The position numbers were made by a program, and so were the translations under genes. From JAJZXY01 sp046706185 (GTDB lineage Archaea; Thermoplasmatota; Thermoplasmata; Sysuiplasmatales; Sysuiplasmataceae), in NCBI GenBank assembly GCA_046706185.1, contig JBJKPR010000003.1, forward strand, positions 3,604 to 67,603: DNA of 64,000 nucleotides, read 5' to 3'. The notes under the pieces were generated by a model, which worked only from the letters and a program-made list of their open reading frames with translations, did not search any database and was not told the DNA's origin. Shown here one piece after another: positions 1 to 8,306 of the stretch. Position 1 is the stretch's first letter. Each line of letters opens with the position of its first letter.

Positions 1-91
1 GGAGTATCCTCTTCTTGTAAGCCCTCTCGCTCCATCTGAACTTCTTCCTGTTTCCGTTGAGCTTCCTAGCTGTATTCATTCCTCTTGCCAT
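1..91 (-). CDS. rps12: 30S ribosomal protein uS12, N-terminal part (cut by window edge)
   Basis: Only the first 30 codons lie inside the window. They read MARGMNTARKL, then a basic stretch with KKFRWSERAYKKR, which matches the conserved N-terminus of archaeal uS12 (ARKL...KFRWSD..YKKR). uS12 sits at the decoding centre of the small ribosomal subunit. The chosen ATG has a GAGGA ribosome-binding site about 7 nt upstream. A second in-frame ATG 10 codons further upstream would add a short tail not typical of the family. The family call rests on a short segment but the motif is distinctive. Confidence 0.75.
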   Translation of the reverse strand, partial: MARGMNTARKLNGNRKKFRWSERAYKKRIL

Positions 92-289
92 TGGGATTCC
101 TCGAATTGGCCATGACATGAATGTGGCCCGGTCCTGCCGAAAGAACATAATGGATTATGTATCGGCGACTGCCTATATGTCTAGCAAAATGATTTTGCAT
201 AAATAGGTTTCGCAGATCGCAACTGGGACGCGCCTACTACCGGCCCCTGGCCACCTGGTGCGAAAAGATAGCTTGGGTGTGGTGCTTCA

Positions 290-859
290 TCAGGCCGGGA
301 TACCATCCCGGTGCAGTTCGTAGAAGAGTTCATCGGCATATCCATACGATTTCAGGTAGACGTGCCCTGTGAGCCTGCCTGCGGGGCTGAAACCGTTCTT
401 CTGCAGAACGGCCGAAGAAGGCTTGTTCGGCTCCATCACCCTCGCGAAGAGTTTTCTGAGGTTCAGTGTTCTGAAAGCGAAGTCAAGCGCGAGAGACACC
501 GCCTCGGTTGCATAGCCCCTTCCCCAGTATTCCCTGAAGAGTAGGTAGCCCAGCTCCGCATGCCTGCTTATCCTGTCTATGCCGTGGAGACCAACGCTTC
601 CTATAAGCTGATATCCCCCCTCTCTTTTCCCCTTGCCCGTCCCCATTTTCAGAAGGATTGTCATCACCCTCGAGTTCTCGTCCTTCCCCAGACTGTCGTA
701 CCAGTCGTACTCACCCTCGAGATAGAACAGCCTGTCAGGCCTCATCAGGAACTGCTGGACAGCGCTGTCCGCAAATTCCCTGTACATAACTGGTATCTCC
801 TCCCTCCTGTATATGCCAAGGGATACCTTCCTGCCCTCCCTGATTATCGGCCTGTCCAT
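290..859 (-). CDS. GNAT-family N-acetyltransferase (RimJ/RimL type), copy 2 of a tandem pair
   Basis: This 189-residue protein would transfer an acetyl group from acetyl-CoA to an amine; the substrate is unknown. The acetyl-CoA loop is visible as EYWGRGYATEAV, preceded by LGYLL and followed by the usual ALDFAF helix and NKPSSAVLQKNGF segment, the order seen in RimJ/RimL-type acetyltransferases. An upstream in-frame start would add 16 residues and overlap the preceding gene. The ATG used here instead aligns with the start of that neighbouring paralogue (RPIIREGRKVSLG versus RPIMRSGSKVSIG). A TATA-like TTATAA lies about 25 nt before it, so this gene may have its own leaderless transcript. Confidence 0.8.
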   Translation of the reverse strand: MDRPIIREGRKVSLGIYRREEIPVMYREFADSAVQQFLMRPDRLFYLEGEYDWYDSLGKDENSRVMTILLKMGTGKGKREGGYQLIGSVGLHGIDRISRHAELGYLLFREYWGRGYATEAVSLALDFAFRTLNLRKLFARVMEPNKPSSAVLQKNGFSPAGRLTGHVYLKSYGYADELFYELHRDGIPA

Positions 860-880
860 GTGCCCGTTAAGGGCGGGAAT

Positions 881-893
881 CCTTATAATCCTC
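881..893 (-). promoter_or_regulatory. TATA-like box for the second GNAT gene
   Basis: On the minus strand the sequence reads GAGGATTATAAGG, centred about 27 nt before the ATG at 859. That is the distance expected for a leaderless archaeal transcript. It lies over the 3' end of the upstream GNAT gene and is the main reason for preferring the shorter start. Confidence 0.45.
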
Positions 894-1464
894 ACCGGGG
901 CGCGCAAACGTGCCCGGCGGAGGCGCGGTGAAGCTGGTAGATGAGTTCATCGACATAACCGTATCCCTCAACGTGGACATGGCTTGTGAACCTCACAGCC
1001 TGCCTGAACCCGTTCTTTTCAAGTACCCTGATAGAAGCGACATTGGGTCCGTAGACGGTGGCAGTCACTTCCCTCAGATTGCAGGGGCCGAAGGCATGCT
1101 CAACCGCAAGTCTGACCGCCTCAGTCGCATACCCCTTTCCCCAGTGTTCCTTCATTATCGCATAGCCCAGTGAGCATGTTCTTGCGACAGGATTGATGCG
1201 TGACAGCGATATCGTCCCTGCAAGGTCGGAATGCGCCCTGCCCCTGAGCGAATTCAAAGAGACGGCGAATGAAATTTCTGACTGATCCTTCCCCAGCCTC
1301 TCGTACCTGGAGTATGCCTCCTCCAGTGAGACCATCCTGTATGGGTGCTTGAGGAATTTCATTACATCCGGGTCGTTGAAACCCATGTAGAGAATAGGTA
1401 CATCGGTCTTTTCAATAAGGCCGATGGAGACTTTCGAGCCGGACCTCATTATTGGCCTTGACAT
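892..1464 (-). CDS. GNAT-family N-acetyltransferase (RimJ/RimL type), copy 1 of a tandem pair
   Basis: A 190-residue acetyltransferase with the same architecture as its downstream neighbour: LGYAIMKEHWGKGYATEAV is the acetyl-CoA binding motif, and GPNVASIRVLEKNGF is the conserved C-terminal segment. The two proteins align end to end without large gaps, including their last residues (YGYVDELIYQLHR versus YGYADELFYELHR), so they arose by tandem duplication. A weak GGTGA ribosome-binding site lies directly before the ATG. The substrate cannot be predicted from sequence; protein N-termini or small amines are typical of the family. Confidence 0.82.
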   Translation of the reverse strand: MSRPIMRSGSKVSIGLIEKTDVPILYMGFNDPDVMKFLKHPYRMVSLEEAYSRYERLGKDQSEISFAVSLNSLRGRAHSDLAGTISLSRINPVARTCSLGYAIMKEHWGKGYATEAVRLAVEHAFGPCNLREVTATVYGPNVASIRVLEKNGFRQAVRFTSHVHVEGYGYVDELIYQLHRASAGHVCAPR

Positions 1465-1564
1465 TCACCACTGTGAGACTTTACAGATAGAAAAAAGCCT
1501 CGACGGATGCATGGGTCAGGTGCGTGGTCAGGCAACCGCTGCAAGTGGAGGGACTGTGTTGCCC

Positions 1565-2059
1565 TCAGACGCGCCCTGCGCGTTCGTGAAGCCTCGTGTG
1601 CCACTCAGGCACCGTGTAGCTGTCAGTCCTGTAATTCGACTGGTACGGCTTGATGTCTATGACGGGCGTGCCGTCAAAGTAGTCCAGTCCCTTCACGTCC
1701 AGCCTCCTTCCCCTTCTCCCAACAAGCTGCACAAGCGACAGGCCCACTGGGTTCGGCCTTGAAGGTGAATCAAGAGAAAAAACGCCGAGCAGCGGAAGCT
1801 CCTCCTCAGACAGACCGTAGCGAAGAAGCCGCCTTGGCCTGACCTTCAGCACTCCTTTCTGCTCTGGTCTAAGCTGGTCGAAGTAGCCTATGACAAATAT
1901 ATGCGAAAACTCCTCTATTCCATCCAGTGCGTCCTCAAATTCCTCGAAGATTTCAACTTCTGAGGCAGTATCGCTCCGCTTCTCCCTTATGTCCTCTTTG
2001 CCTGCGGCAGTGTGCACAACACCGATTGGCTTCAGTCTGACCACGCTTTCTTCCGGCAT
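1565..2059 (-). CDS. trmO: TrmO-like tRNA methyltransferase (TsaA/YaeB family)
   Basis: A 164-residue TrmO/TsaA-family protein. In bacteria the family methylates N6-threonylcarbamoyladenosine at tRNA position 37 using S-adenosylmethionine. Family signatures seen here are LKPIGVVHT at the N-terminus, SHIFVIGYFDQL, FSLDSPSRPNPVGLSLVQL and LDYFDGTPVIDIKPY. An in-frame start 39 codons upstream exists, but that extension has no family resemblance. A TATA-like ATTTAAATG about 42 nt before the selected ATG gives a short leader with a GAAGGG ribosome-binding site. It links functionally to the Pcc1-like KEOPS subunit in this window, because KEOPS makes the t6A that TrmO would methylate. Confidence 0.82.
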   Translation of the reverse strand: MPEESVVRLKPIGVVHTAAGKEDIREKRSDTASEVEIFEEFEDALDGIEEFSHIFVIGYFDQLRPEQKGVLKVRPRRLLRYGLSEEELPLLGVFSLDSPSRPNPVGLSLVQLVGRRGRRLDVKGLDYFDGTPVIDIKPYQSNYRTDSYTVPEWHTRLHERAGRV

Positions 2060-2255
2060 CTGGTTCGGCCCTTCCAGTGAGAATGAGTGCGGCACGTCAT
2101 TTAAATGGTGCGTTTCTGGCTGGAGTGGTGCAGCAGGGCTTTCAGCCAACTGCTTCTTAATGCTGGCGAAAGGCATCCTTCATCCCCTGACCGGGTCAGC
2201 GTTTGCCTGTGCAGCGGACGGCCAGAGGGCACACGAACACAAACAGGATTGTGTG

Positions 2256-2789
2256 TCAGACCGCAAAGTCTGCCTGAATGAACCCTGTCGAAGCAAGGTT
2301 GGCATCCAGTACGAACGATATGTAGAGCGGCTGCCCTGCAGTTACTGGAAAGGCGCCGCTTGTCTCCAGGCCGCCATTTCCAGCAAGTGCGGTTCCTGAA
2401 AGAATCGTTGTTGTGCCCAGCAGGGTGCCCTGCGGGGATGTGCTTACATACGCTGTGACGCCGAGTGGAAGGGAATATGCCAAGTACACTGTCCCGTTGA
2501 CTGCGGGTGCGATTACGAGAGTATTGAGCAGGTCCACCACACTAAGTTCCTGTGAGACTGCGAGCGAAACGTTAGATGTGTTCAGGGATGAAAACGAAAT
2601 GATGCCAGCAGAGGCGACGAACCCGGGACCGGCTCCAAAAGGAGCGGGAGGCGGCGCGGATGAAGTGGTCTGAAGCTGGTTGTTCGTAACCACAACGAAT
2701 TCACCATTCACCGGTGCCGCGACGGAGAAGACAAGAAGCGGCAGTACAGCCAGGAGCACGATAACCGTTGAGTGCTTTTTGCGTCCCAT
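2256..2789 (-). CDS. Secreted/surface protein, paralogue B of a pair
   Basis: A 177-residue protein of unknown function. Residues 1-29 form a classic export signal: basic MGRKKHS, then a hydrophobic core, then a small-residue cleavage region. The mature part is rich in Ser, Thr, Ala, Gly and Val and poor in charge, as in beta-rich extracytoplasmic proteins, with several N-x-S/T sites. Its last 40 residues (GNGGLETSGAFPVTAG, then a SFVLDAN-like segment) match the upstream neighbour, so the two are paralogues. About 100 nt separate the genes, which run in the same direction and may be cotranscribed. I do not recognise the family. Confidence 0.7.
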   Translation of the reverse strand: MGRKKHSTVIVLLAVLPLLVFSVAAPVNGEFVVVTNNQLQTTSSAPPPAPFGAGPGFVASAGIISFSSLNTSNVSLAVSQELSVVDLLNTLVIAPAVNGTVYLAYSLPLGVTAYVSTSPQGTLLGTTTILSGTALAGNGGLETSGAFPVTAGQPLYISFVLDANLASTGFIQADFAV

Positions 2790-2892
2790 CTCTGATCATC
2801 TCATCGGTTCAGATTGCAGCACTGCTGCGGCGGAGCCTGAAAAAGGAAAAAGGTAAGTGGTTTGAGCCTGGGCATGTCCGCGTCAGCCTCCT

Positions 2893-3483
2893 TCAGGTTG
2901 AGGAGTAGGCGCAGACGATGGACCCAGAGTTGACGCCTATGTTGTTCTGCAGAACGAAGCCGATCAGAACAGGTACGCCCGCTGTTACAGCGAACGAGCC
3001 TGTGGTCTGAAGAGCGCCGTTGCCCACTATGTGGAGTGCCCCGGACAGAACGCCGGCCGTCACACTGCCGCTAGTCAGCCCGGTGCTTGTCCCGACAGTT
3101 ATGCCCGAACTCGTTGTGAGTATTGCCTGTGTTGCGGTGCTCAGTACAATAGTCACACCCGCGGGCAGCTGGACGGAGACATTCACATAGCCTGTCTGGG
3201 AAGGCATGAGCTCCAGCACGTTTGCCATTGCTATTGTGCCGCTGCCTGAAAGACCGTTCAGTGACACCGAGGCCGCGCCGTTGGTGCCAGTGGACAGTGT
3301 CAGGTAGCCCGCGGCGTTAGCCTGCGGGTAGTTCGATGCCGTCTCTACAACAACGACGTTCGTCGCCGTCGATGTTGTGCTCACCTGTGTTGTCGTGCTA
3401 ACTGCAACCTCTGCCATCACCACAGCAGGCACTGCCAGGACGATGGCAAGGGCTATCGCTAGCGACAATATCCTTCGGTTCAT
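2893..3483 (-). CDS. Secreted/surface protein, paralogue A of a pair
   Basis: A 196-residue protein with an N-terminal export signal (MNRRILSLAIALAIVLAV, then small residues ending near VMA). A Thr/Ser/Val-rich low-complexity linker follows, and then a beta-rich domain with the same ending as its neighbour (GNGALQTTGSFAVTAG). It carries almost no charged residues after the signal, unusual for a soluble enzyme and typical of surface or self-assembling extracellular proteins. The ATG follows a GAGGTG ribosome-binding site, with a TATA-like ACATAAATG about 33 nt upstream. The function is unknown. Confidence 0.72.
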   Translation of the reverse strand: MNRRILSLAIALAIVLAVPAVVMAEVAVSTTTQVSTTSTATNVVVVETASNYPQANAAGYLTLSTGTNGAASVSLNGLSGSGTIAMANVLELMPSQTGYVNVSVQLPAGVTIVLSTATQAILTTSSGITVGTSTGLTSGSVTAGVLSGALHIVGNGALQTTGSFAVTAGVPVLIGFVLQNNIGVNSGSIVCAYSST

Positions 3484-3807
3484 CTTACACCTCGCCGTTG
3501 CTACTGCATAGACATTTATGTACCTGACGAATCCAGAGAAAAGTCAGGCAGCACCTGCCTGTGAGGCGGAGGGGCTAGTGCGTGACGCATGCGCTACTGC
3601 GAACCAACCGGCAGTGCCCTCAAGGGATATGCCGATGTGACCGGCGAGCCGGATCCAGCTCATTCTCTTGAGGTGTAGGATGAACCGAAAAGCGGCTCTC
3701 CGGCTGTTTTGCAAGGGGGCTGTTTGCTAAATATACCTTTCCTTGAACTGAGGCATGACGCATGACTTCCTGTCAGAAAAGTGCCATGAGCTGCAGCATG
3801 TTACCCT
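3484..3807. other. Intergenic region with promoter elements and a hairpin
   Basis: No convincing gene is seen in these 324 nt. The stretch holds the TATA-like box of the secreted-protein gene (minus strand, around 3512-3520) and a perfect hairpin, CAGGCAG-CAC-CTGCCTG (3545-3561), upstream of that box. A second AT-rich box, CTAAATATACC, lies near 3727-3738. A 39-codon frame on the minus strand (3544-3663) has no ribosome-binding site or family resemblance. A small RNA starting from the second box is possible but unsupported. Confidence 0.4.
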
Positions 3808-5211
3808 TCAGCTCCCCCTCACAAGGGAAGTGAAAACGCCAATGAAGCTAAGCAGTCCGGAAAGAAGCATGACCACCCTCAGGCCTGCCATGAAGGAAGC
3901 CACATCTGCCGACGGGAGGCTGCCGCCCATTCCAGAAAAGAGCTGCAGCAGCATGCTCCCCGGCATGGAGGCGGCAAGCAGGGCGCTCATAAGTGCCAGG
4001 CTCATCAGCTGCCCGACGAACCTCATTGTGCCAAGCGTTCCTGAAGCCGTGCCCGATTGCTCCTTTGCAACCGAGCCCATCACTGAGTTGGTATTGGGGG
4101 CGGAGAAGAGGCCGAACCCGATTCCAATGACTGCCAGCGGCCATACCAATTCCTCCGGGGTAAGCTTTCCGATGCAGGCATATACAAAGAAGAAGGCTGC
4201 GGAGATTATCATCATCCCCAGTGAGGCGAGGATCCTCGAGCCGAGCCTGTCGGCCATCCTGCCGCTTATTGGGGAGAATATGACCATGAATACAGGCTCG
4301 GCCGTAAGTATGAGACCGGACCTTGATGGGCTGAGGCCGGCAATCGCTGAAAAATAGATGGAGAAAACGAAGACAATTGCAAACGTGCTGACGTAGTTGA
4401 GAAAGGCGGTGAAATTCCCAGCTGCAAATGTCCTGTTCCTGGTAAACAACGAAAGGTCGAGTATTGGCTCCCGTTTCCTCCTTTCATAGAGGACGAACAG
4501 CAGGAGAGCAAGAAGGCCAAGCGCCAGCAGGTAGGCAGTGGCCAGCCAGCCGCTGACTTCGCTGAAGCTGAGGTACAGCACAATCGCCAGTACCGAAAGA
4601 AGGAAAATCGCGAAGCCCGCAAGGTCTATCGGGACCAAGCGCGTGGGGAGGTCCACTTTCCTGAGGAATGCGTACACGGGTATCATTGTGGCAATGGCAC
4701 AGAGCGCAACCAGGTAGAACAGCGACTGCCATCCAAGGAACTCGATGAGCGCACCGGAGAGTATCGGTCCACTGGTCAGACCGAGATAGACAGACATTGC
4801 GTTTATTCCAAGCGCTCCTCCCCTGTGCTCCGCCGGATAGACAGAGCTCACGATGGCAGTGGAGTTGACCGAAAGGAGGGAGCCGCCTACTCCCATGACA
4901 AGGGACGAGAATATCAGAAAAAAGATGCTGAACGACACTGCAGCGAGAAGCGAGCCTGCCGCGAATACAACCAGCCCGAGAAGATAGAACCTTGACCTGC
5001 CGTAGATATCCGAGAGCTTGCCGAGCAGTATCATAAGTGAAGGAAGGGGAATGAGGTAAGCAAGCGGGACCCAGACCATAAGCGTGAAGGAGGCGCCCAG
5101 CGAATGCCCTATCTCAGGGACTGAAAAGGAGATCACGCTGCTTGTGAAAGGCGTGAGGAAGGCGCCTAGAGATGTGGAGAGAAGAACCTTTGGATTGGAA
5201 TATTCCGCCAT
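3808..5211 (-). CDS. MFS transporter, DHA2-like drug:H+ antiporter family
   Basis: A 467-residue integral membrane protein with about 14 hydrophobic segments, the layout of the DHA2 branch of the major facilitator superfamily. The conserved loop between segments 2 and 3 reads GKLSDIYGRSRFY, and a second copy in the other half reads GRMADRLGSR. Members export drugs or metabolites using the proton gradient, which is steep in acidophiles. A TATA-like AAGATATAGA lies about 80 nt upstream, leaving a leader near 50 nt. It follows the UbiA gene on the same strand, 180 nt away, with probably separate transcription. The substrate is unknown. Confidence 0.85.
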   Translation of the reverse strand: MAEYSNPKVLLSTSLGAFLTPFTSSVISFSVPEIGHSLGASFTLMVWVPLAYLIPLPSLMILLGKLSDIYGRSRFYLLGLVVFAAGSLLAAVSFSIFFLIFSSLVMGVGGSLLSVNSTAIVSSVYPAEHRGGALGINAMSVYLGLTSGPILSGALIEFLGWQSLFYLVALCAIATMIPVYAFLRKVDLPTRLVPIDLAGFAIFLLSVLAIVLYLSFSEVSGWLATAYLLALGLLALLLFVLYERRKREPILDLSLFTRNRTFAAGNFTAFLNYVSTFAIVFVFSIYFSAIAGLSPSRSGLILTAEPVFMVIFSPISGRMADRLGSRILASLGMMIISAAFFFVYACIGKLTPEELVWPLAVIGIGFGLFSAPNTNSVMGSVAKEQSGTASGTLGTMRFVGQLMSLALMSALLAASMPGSMLLQLFSGMGGSLPSADVASFMAGLRVVMLLSGLLSFIGVFTSLVRGS

Positions 5212-5393
5212 TCACATCGCCAAACCGGTCTCCTGGTATGCAGCCCGGGACTGCTGCTGGAATCAGTTATCACGCTCGCTGCGTATCTATATCTTTCCCG
5301 GAGGATGGTTCTCCCCCACGGATGCAGTGAAGCGCTCCTGCTTCCTCGCCCCCGCCGCCGCCCCGTGGGACAAAGGTCCAAAAGATGCCGTTC

Positions 5394-6455
5394 CTAGAAC
5401 AAAGGAAGGTGAATTCCGGCCGCGACAGTCAGTGAGAAAATGAGAAGGCCAAGTATGTATAGCCATCCGAAACGCTTGTTGTGAAGGAGCGCCTGCCTGT
5501 GGTACCACAGGGGCCATCCGACAAAGCCCTCCGGAGGAGCCTCCGGTCTTACACCCCTGACAACTCGCAGTGCCTGGAGAAGCCGTTTGTAGTTTGCCGC
5601 CACAAGAAGAAGAGTGAACGGAATAAACAGCGTTGCAGCGGCAACGGCAGTCACCACGTACATAAGCACTATGGTCAGAACAAGAAAGGCACGCGACCTG
5701 GATTCCCCTGCGAGCACAGGGAGAGTTCGTATGTTCCTGCCCCTGTCGAAGTCAATCTGGTCTATATGCTTACCAACGAGCACTGACATGACGCCTAGGC
5801 CGTACGGTATGCTGGCCACCACTACCGTCAGGCTGAAAAAACCAGAAATTGCATAAAATCCTCCGGCCACCATCAGGGGCCCCCAGACGATAAACGATGA
5901 CAACTCGCCCAGCCCTATTTTCTTGAGCGAGAGGCTGGAGACGTCATACATAAAGAGTATTCCTGCCCCGATGGCGGCAAGGAGAATTATGCCCGGTCCC
6001 CTCAGCAGTGCAAAGTATGCAGCAATGAAGGCAAGTATGACGAGAAGGGAGAATATGGTCATCTTCATCTCCGAAACGGATACGACGTTGTCGGCAATCG
6101 GATGCAGTGTGTACCTTCTTCGCGGTGAGTCTGGCGTGTCATCTCCGTACTTGAAGCCGAAAAGATCGTTCAACAGATTGCTCACCACATGCAGCAGTAC
6201 AAACGCCAAAACAACGAGTACAAAGTTGAGCAGGTCGAACGAGCCGTAAATGATGGCAAACAGGCCGCTGATTATGCCTGCCTGAAAAGAAATGACCAGA
6301 ATCAGTCCCCTTGCAGAATAAAGCATACGGGTAATGAAATCCTGACCGTATCTTCCGGCATCCTTGCGGTAAAAGCCCCTGAATGCACCGATCCAAGATG
6401 CAAGCCGCAACCTGAATGGCTGGGTCCCCACAGAGGTGATCGTTTTTTCAGACAT
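5394..6455 (-). CDS. UbiA-family prenyltransferase (MenA-like)
   Basis: A 353-residue polytopic membrane protein of the UbiA superfamily, which attaches an isoprenoid chain to an aromatic or glycerol acceptor. The first aspartate motif is NDLFGFKYGDD and the second is GKHIDQIDFDRGRN, with about eight hydrophobic segments around them. The general shape resembles 1,4-dihydroxy-2-naphthoate prenyltransferases of menaquinone or thermoplasmaquinone synthesis, but lipid-forming members cannot be excluded. The ATG chosen lies about 45 nt after a TATA-like GCATATAC. Two earlier in-frame ATGs overlap or precede that box and are less likely. Confidence 0.8.
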   Translation of the reverse strand: MSEKTITSVGTQPFRLRLASWIGAFRGFYRKDAGRYGQDFITRMLYSARGLILVISFQAGIISGLFAIIYGSFDLLNFVLVVLAFVLLHVVSNLLNDLFGFKYGDDTPDSPRRRYTLHPIADNVVSVSEMKMTIFSLLVILAFIAAYFALLRGPGIILLAAIGAGILFMYDVSSLSLKKIGLGELSSFIVWGPLMVAGGFYAISGFFSLTVVVASIPYGLGVMSVLVGKHIDQIDFDRGRNIRTLPVLAGESRSRAFLVLTIVLMYVVTAVAAATLFIPFTLLLVAANYKRLLQALRVVRGVRPEAPPEGFVGWPLWYHRQALLHNKRFGWLYILGLLIFSLTVAAGIHLPLF

Positions 6456-6547
6456 GTCAGTATCCGGCGACAGACAGCCGGCGCCTTCGGTCATGTATAT
6501 GCTTTTTGACCATATCAAACCACAGCCTGAAATGTGCGGAGGTGGAT

Positions 6548-6643
6548 GCGGGAGGAGGGATTTGAACCCACGTACCCCTGCGGGACAGAATTTCCTACGG
6601 GATCTTAAGTCCTGCGCTGTTGGCCAAGCTTAGCTACTCCCGC
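6548..6643 (-). tRNA. tRNA-Leu(UAA), probably with a 12-nt intron at 37/38
   Basis: The 96-nt gene has a perfect acceptor stem (GCGGGAG with CTCCCGC), a leucine-type D-arm (GCTAAGCTTGGCCAACAGC), an anticodon loop with UAA and a TTCAAAT T-loop. Read without an intron, the anticodon stem has an A-C mismatch and the variable region is 26 nt, too long. Removing 12 nt after position G37 (6592-6603) gives the full stem CAGGA/TTCTG and a 14-nt class II variable arm with a CCC-GCA-GGG helix. Mature length would then be 84 nt. One U-U mismatch remains in the T-stem. The intron is inference; the tRNA itself is clear. No CCA is encoded. Confidence 0.9.
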
Positions 6644-6782
6644 CCTGGCAACTGGATTGTGAGCGCAGTAATAAATCTCCTTGTCGGGCTGACCGCCCGG
6701 AGTGCACAGAAAGAGTGAATAAACAGGATCGTTTAATCTATGTTGTACGGAATAGTCAGCAGCAACAGAGGAAGATGATCGT

Positions 6783-8306
6783 ATGGTCAAGGAGTATGGC
6801 ATTTTCGTAGACGGCCGATGGACAGAGGGATCGAGGAGCGAATTCTTTGAAACTGTCAATCCCGCCACGGGCGAAGTGCTTGCCAGGTTCTCAAAGGGAA
6901 ACAGGAAGGATGTGGACCTGGCAGTGAGGTCCGCAGAAAAGGGGTTCAGGGTGTGGAAAGAAATACCGGCGCCCATGAGGGGGGAAGTGCTGTTGAGGGC
7001 GGCGCTGAACCTTGAGAAGCACAAGGACGAGCTTGGCTTGCTCGTCACAAGGGAGATGGGGAAGGTCCTGAGTGAAGGTAGAGGGGAAGTCCAGGAGGCA
7101 ATTGATTTCTTCAAGTACATGGCTGGCGAGGGGAGAAGGATGTTCGGCGAAACGACACCCTCCGAGCTTCCAGACAAGTTCAACATGACGGTGAGGCTTC
7201 CCAAGGGACCAGTTGGAATGATTACACCATGGAACTTCCCGGTGTCCATTCCCTCCTGGAAGATGGGTGCGGCGTTGATTGCCGGATGCTCTGTCGTGCT
7301 CAAGCCTGCTACAGACACCCCGCTGTGTGCTGCAAGGTTCGTGGAACTCGTGAACGATGCCGGATTTCCGCAGGGAGTGATCAACCTGGTGGCCGGAAGC
7401 GGCGCAGAGGTCGGTAATCCTCTGATCAACCATCCGGGCATAAGGGCGATATCGTTCACAGGCGGCGTCGCCACCGGGAAGGAGGTCTACACGGAGGGGG
7501 CAAAGAGGCTCATACAGGTGCACCTTGAGCTTGGGGGCAAGAACCCAGTCATAGTCATGGAGGATGCAAACCTTGACCTTGTGGTCGATGGCGTGCTCTT
7601 CGGTGCCTTCGGCACTTCCGGGCAGAGGTGTACGGCAACGAGCAGGCTGATAGTCCACGAAAAGGTATTTGACAGGCTCATGTCAAGGCTCACCGAACGG
7701 GTGGAGAAAATGAGGGTCGGCAATCCGGCTGACGAAGGGGTCGACATGGGTCCCGTGATAAACAGGAAGGCAAAGGATTCGATAATGGGGTACATCGACA
7801 TAGGCAGGAAGGAGGGAGGAAGAGTGCTTACTGGAGGAGAGCAGCTGGAAGGAGGGGAGTACAGCGGGGGCAACTTCATCCAGCCCACAATCATCGAGAC
7901 GAAGCACGGCTCCAGGATCAGCCTGGAGGAGATATTCGGCCCGGTGCTGTCAGTCATAAAGGTGAAAGGGTTCGAGGAGGCGGTAGGCGTTGCAAACGGT
8001 GTGCAGTACGGCCTGAGCTCTGCAATTTACACCAGAGATGTCAACAGGGCGTTCAAGGCGATACGGCTCCTTGAAAGCGGAATAACATACATCAATGCAC
8101 CCACGATCGGTGCAGAAATCCATCTTCCCTTCGGAGGAGTCAAGAGCACTGGGACAGGGGGAAGGGAGGCGGGCTCCACCGCAATTGAGGAGTTCACAGA
8201 GCTCAAAAGCGTCTTCATTGACTACAGCGACAGGCTCCAGAAGGCGCAGATAGACACCGAAAGCAGGCTGAGGGAAAGAGCGGTGGAGGCGGAGAAGTCA
8301 GAGTAG
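6783..8306 (+). CDS. NAD(P)-dependent aldehyde dehydrogenase (possible glyceraldehyde dehydrogenase)
   Basis: A 507-residue full-length ALDH-superfamily enzyme that oxidises an aldehyde to a carboxylate. Visible landmarks are PWNFP (N151 of the oxyanion hole), the FTGG nucleotide loop near 226, LELGGKNP with general base Glu249, and the catalytic Cys283 in GQRCTATSR. Thermoplasma and Picrophilus use an ALDH of this superfamily as glyceraldehyde dehydrogenase in the non-phosphorylative Entner-Doudoroff pathway. That role is plausible here but the sequence alone cannot separate it from other semialdehyde dehydrogenases. A TTTAATCT box about 47 nt upstream and a GGAAG ribosome-binding site support the ATG. 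It is a single-gene unit facing the DUF99/pth2 operon. Confidence 0.9.
   Translation: MVKEYGIFVDGRWTEGSRSEFFETVNPATGEVLARFSKGNRKDVDLAVRSAEKGFRVWKEIPAPMRGEVLLRAALNLEKHKDELGLLVTREMGKVLSEGRGEVQEAIDFFKYMAGEGRRMFGETTPSELPDKFNMTVRLPKGPVGMITPWNFPVSIPSWKMGAALIAGCSVVLKPATDTPLCAARFVELVNDAGFPQGVINLVAGSGAEVGNPLINHPGIRAISFTGGVATGKEVYTEGAKRLIQVHLELGGKNPVIVMEDANLDLVVDGVLFGAFGTSGQRCTATSRLIVHEKVFDRLMSRLTERVEKMRVGNPADEGVDMGPVINRKAKDSIMGYIDIGRKEGGRVLTGGEQLEGGEYSGGNFIQPTIIETKHGSRISLEEIFGPVLSVIKVKGFEEAVGVANGVQYGLSSAIYTRDVNRAFKAIRLLESGITYINAPTIGAEIHLPFGGVKSTGTGGREAGSTAIEEFTELKSVFIDYSDRLQKAQIDTESRLRERAVEAEKSE

Noticed and set aside
3544..3663. A 39-codon minus-strand frame in the gap upstream of the secreted-protein gene
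   Set aside because: No ribosome-binding site at a useful distance and no resemblance to known families; it also spans a perfect hairpin.
6605..7474. A 289-codon frame on the minus strand antisense to the aldehyde dehydrogenase
   Set aside because: It starts within ALDH and runs through the tRNA-Leu anticodon arm; no domain or ribosome-binding site.
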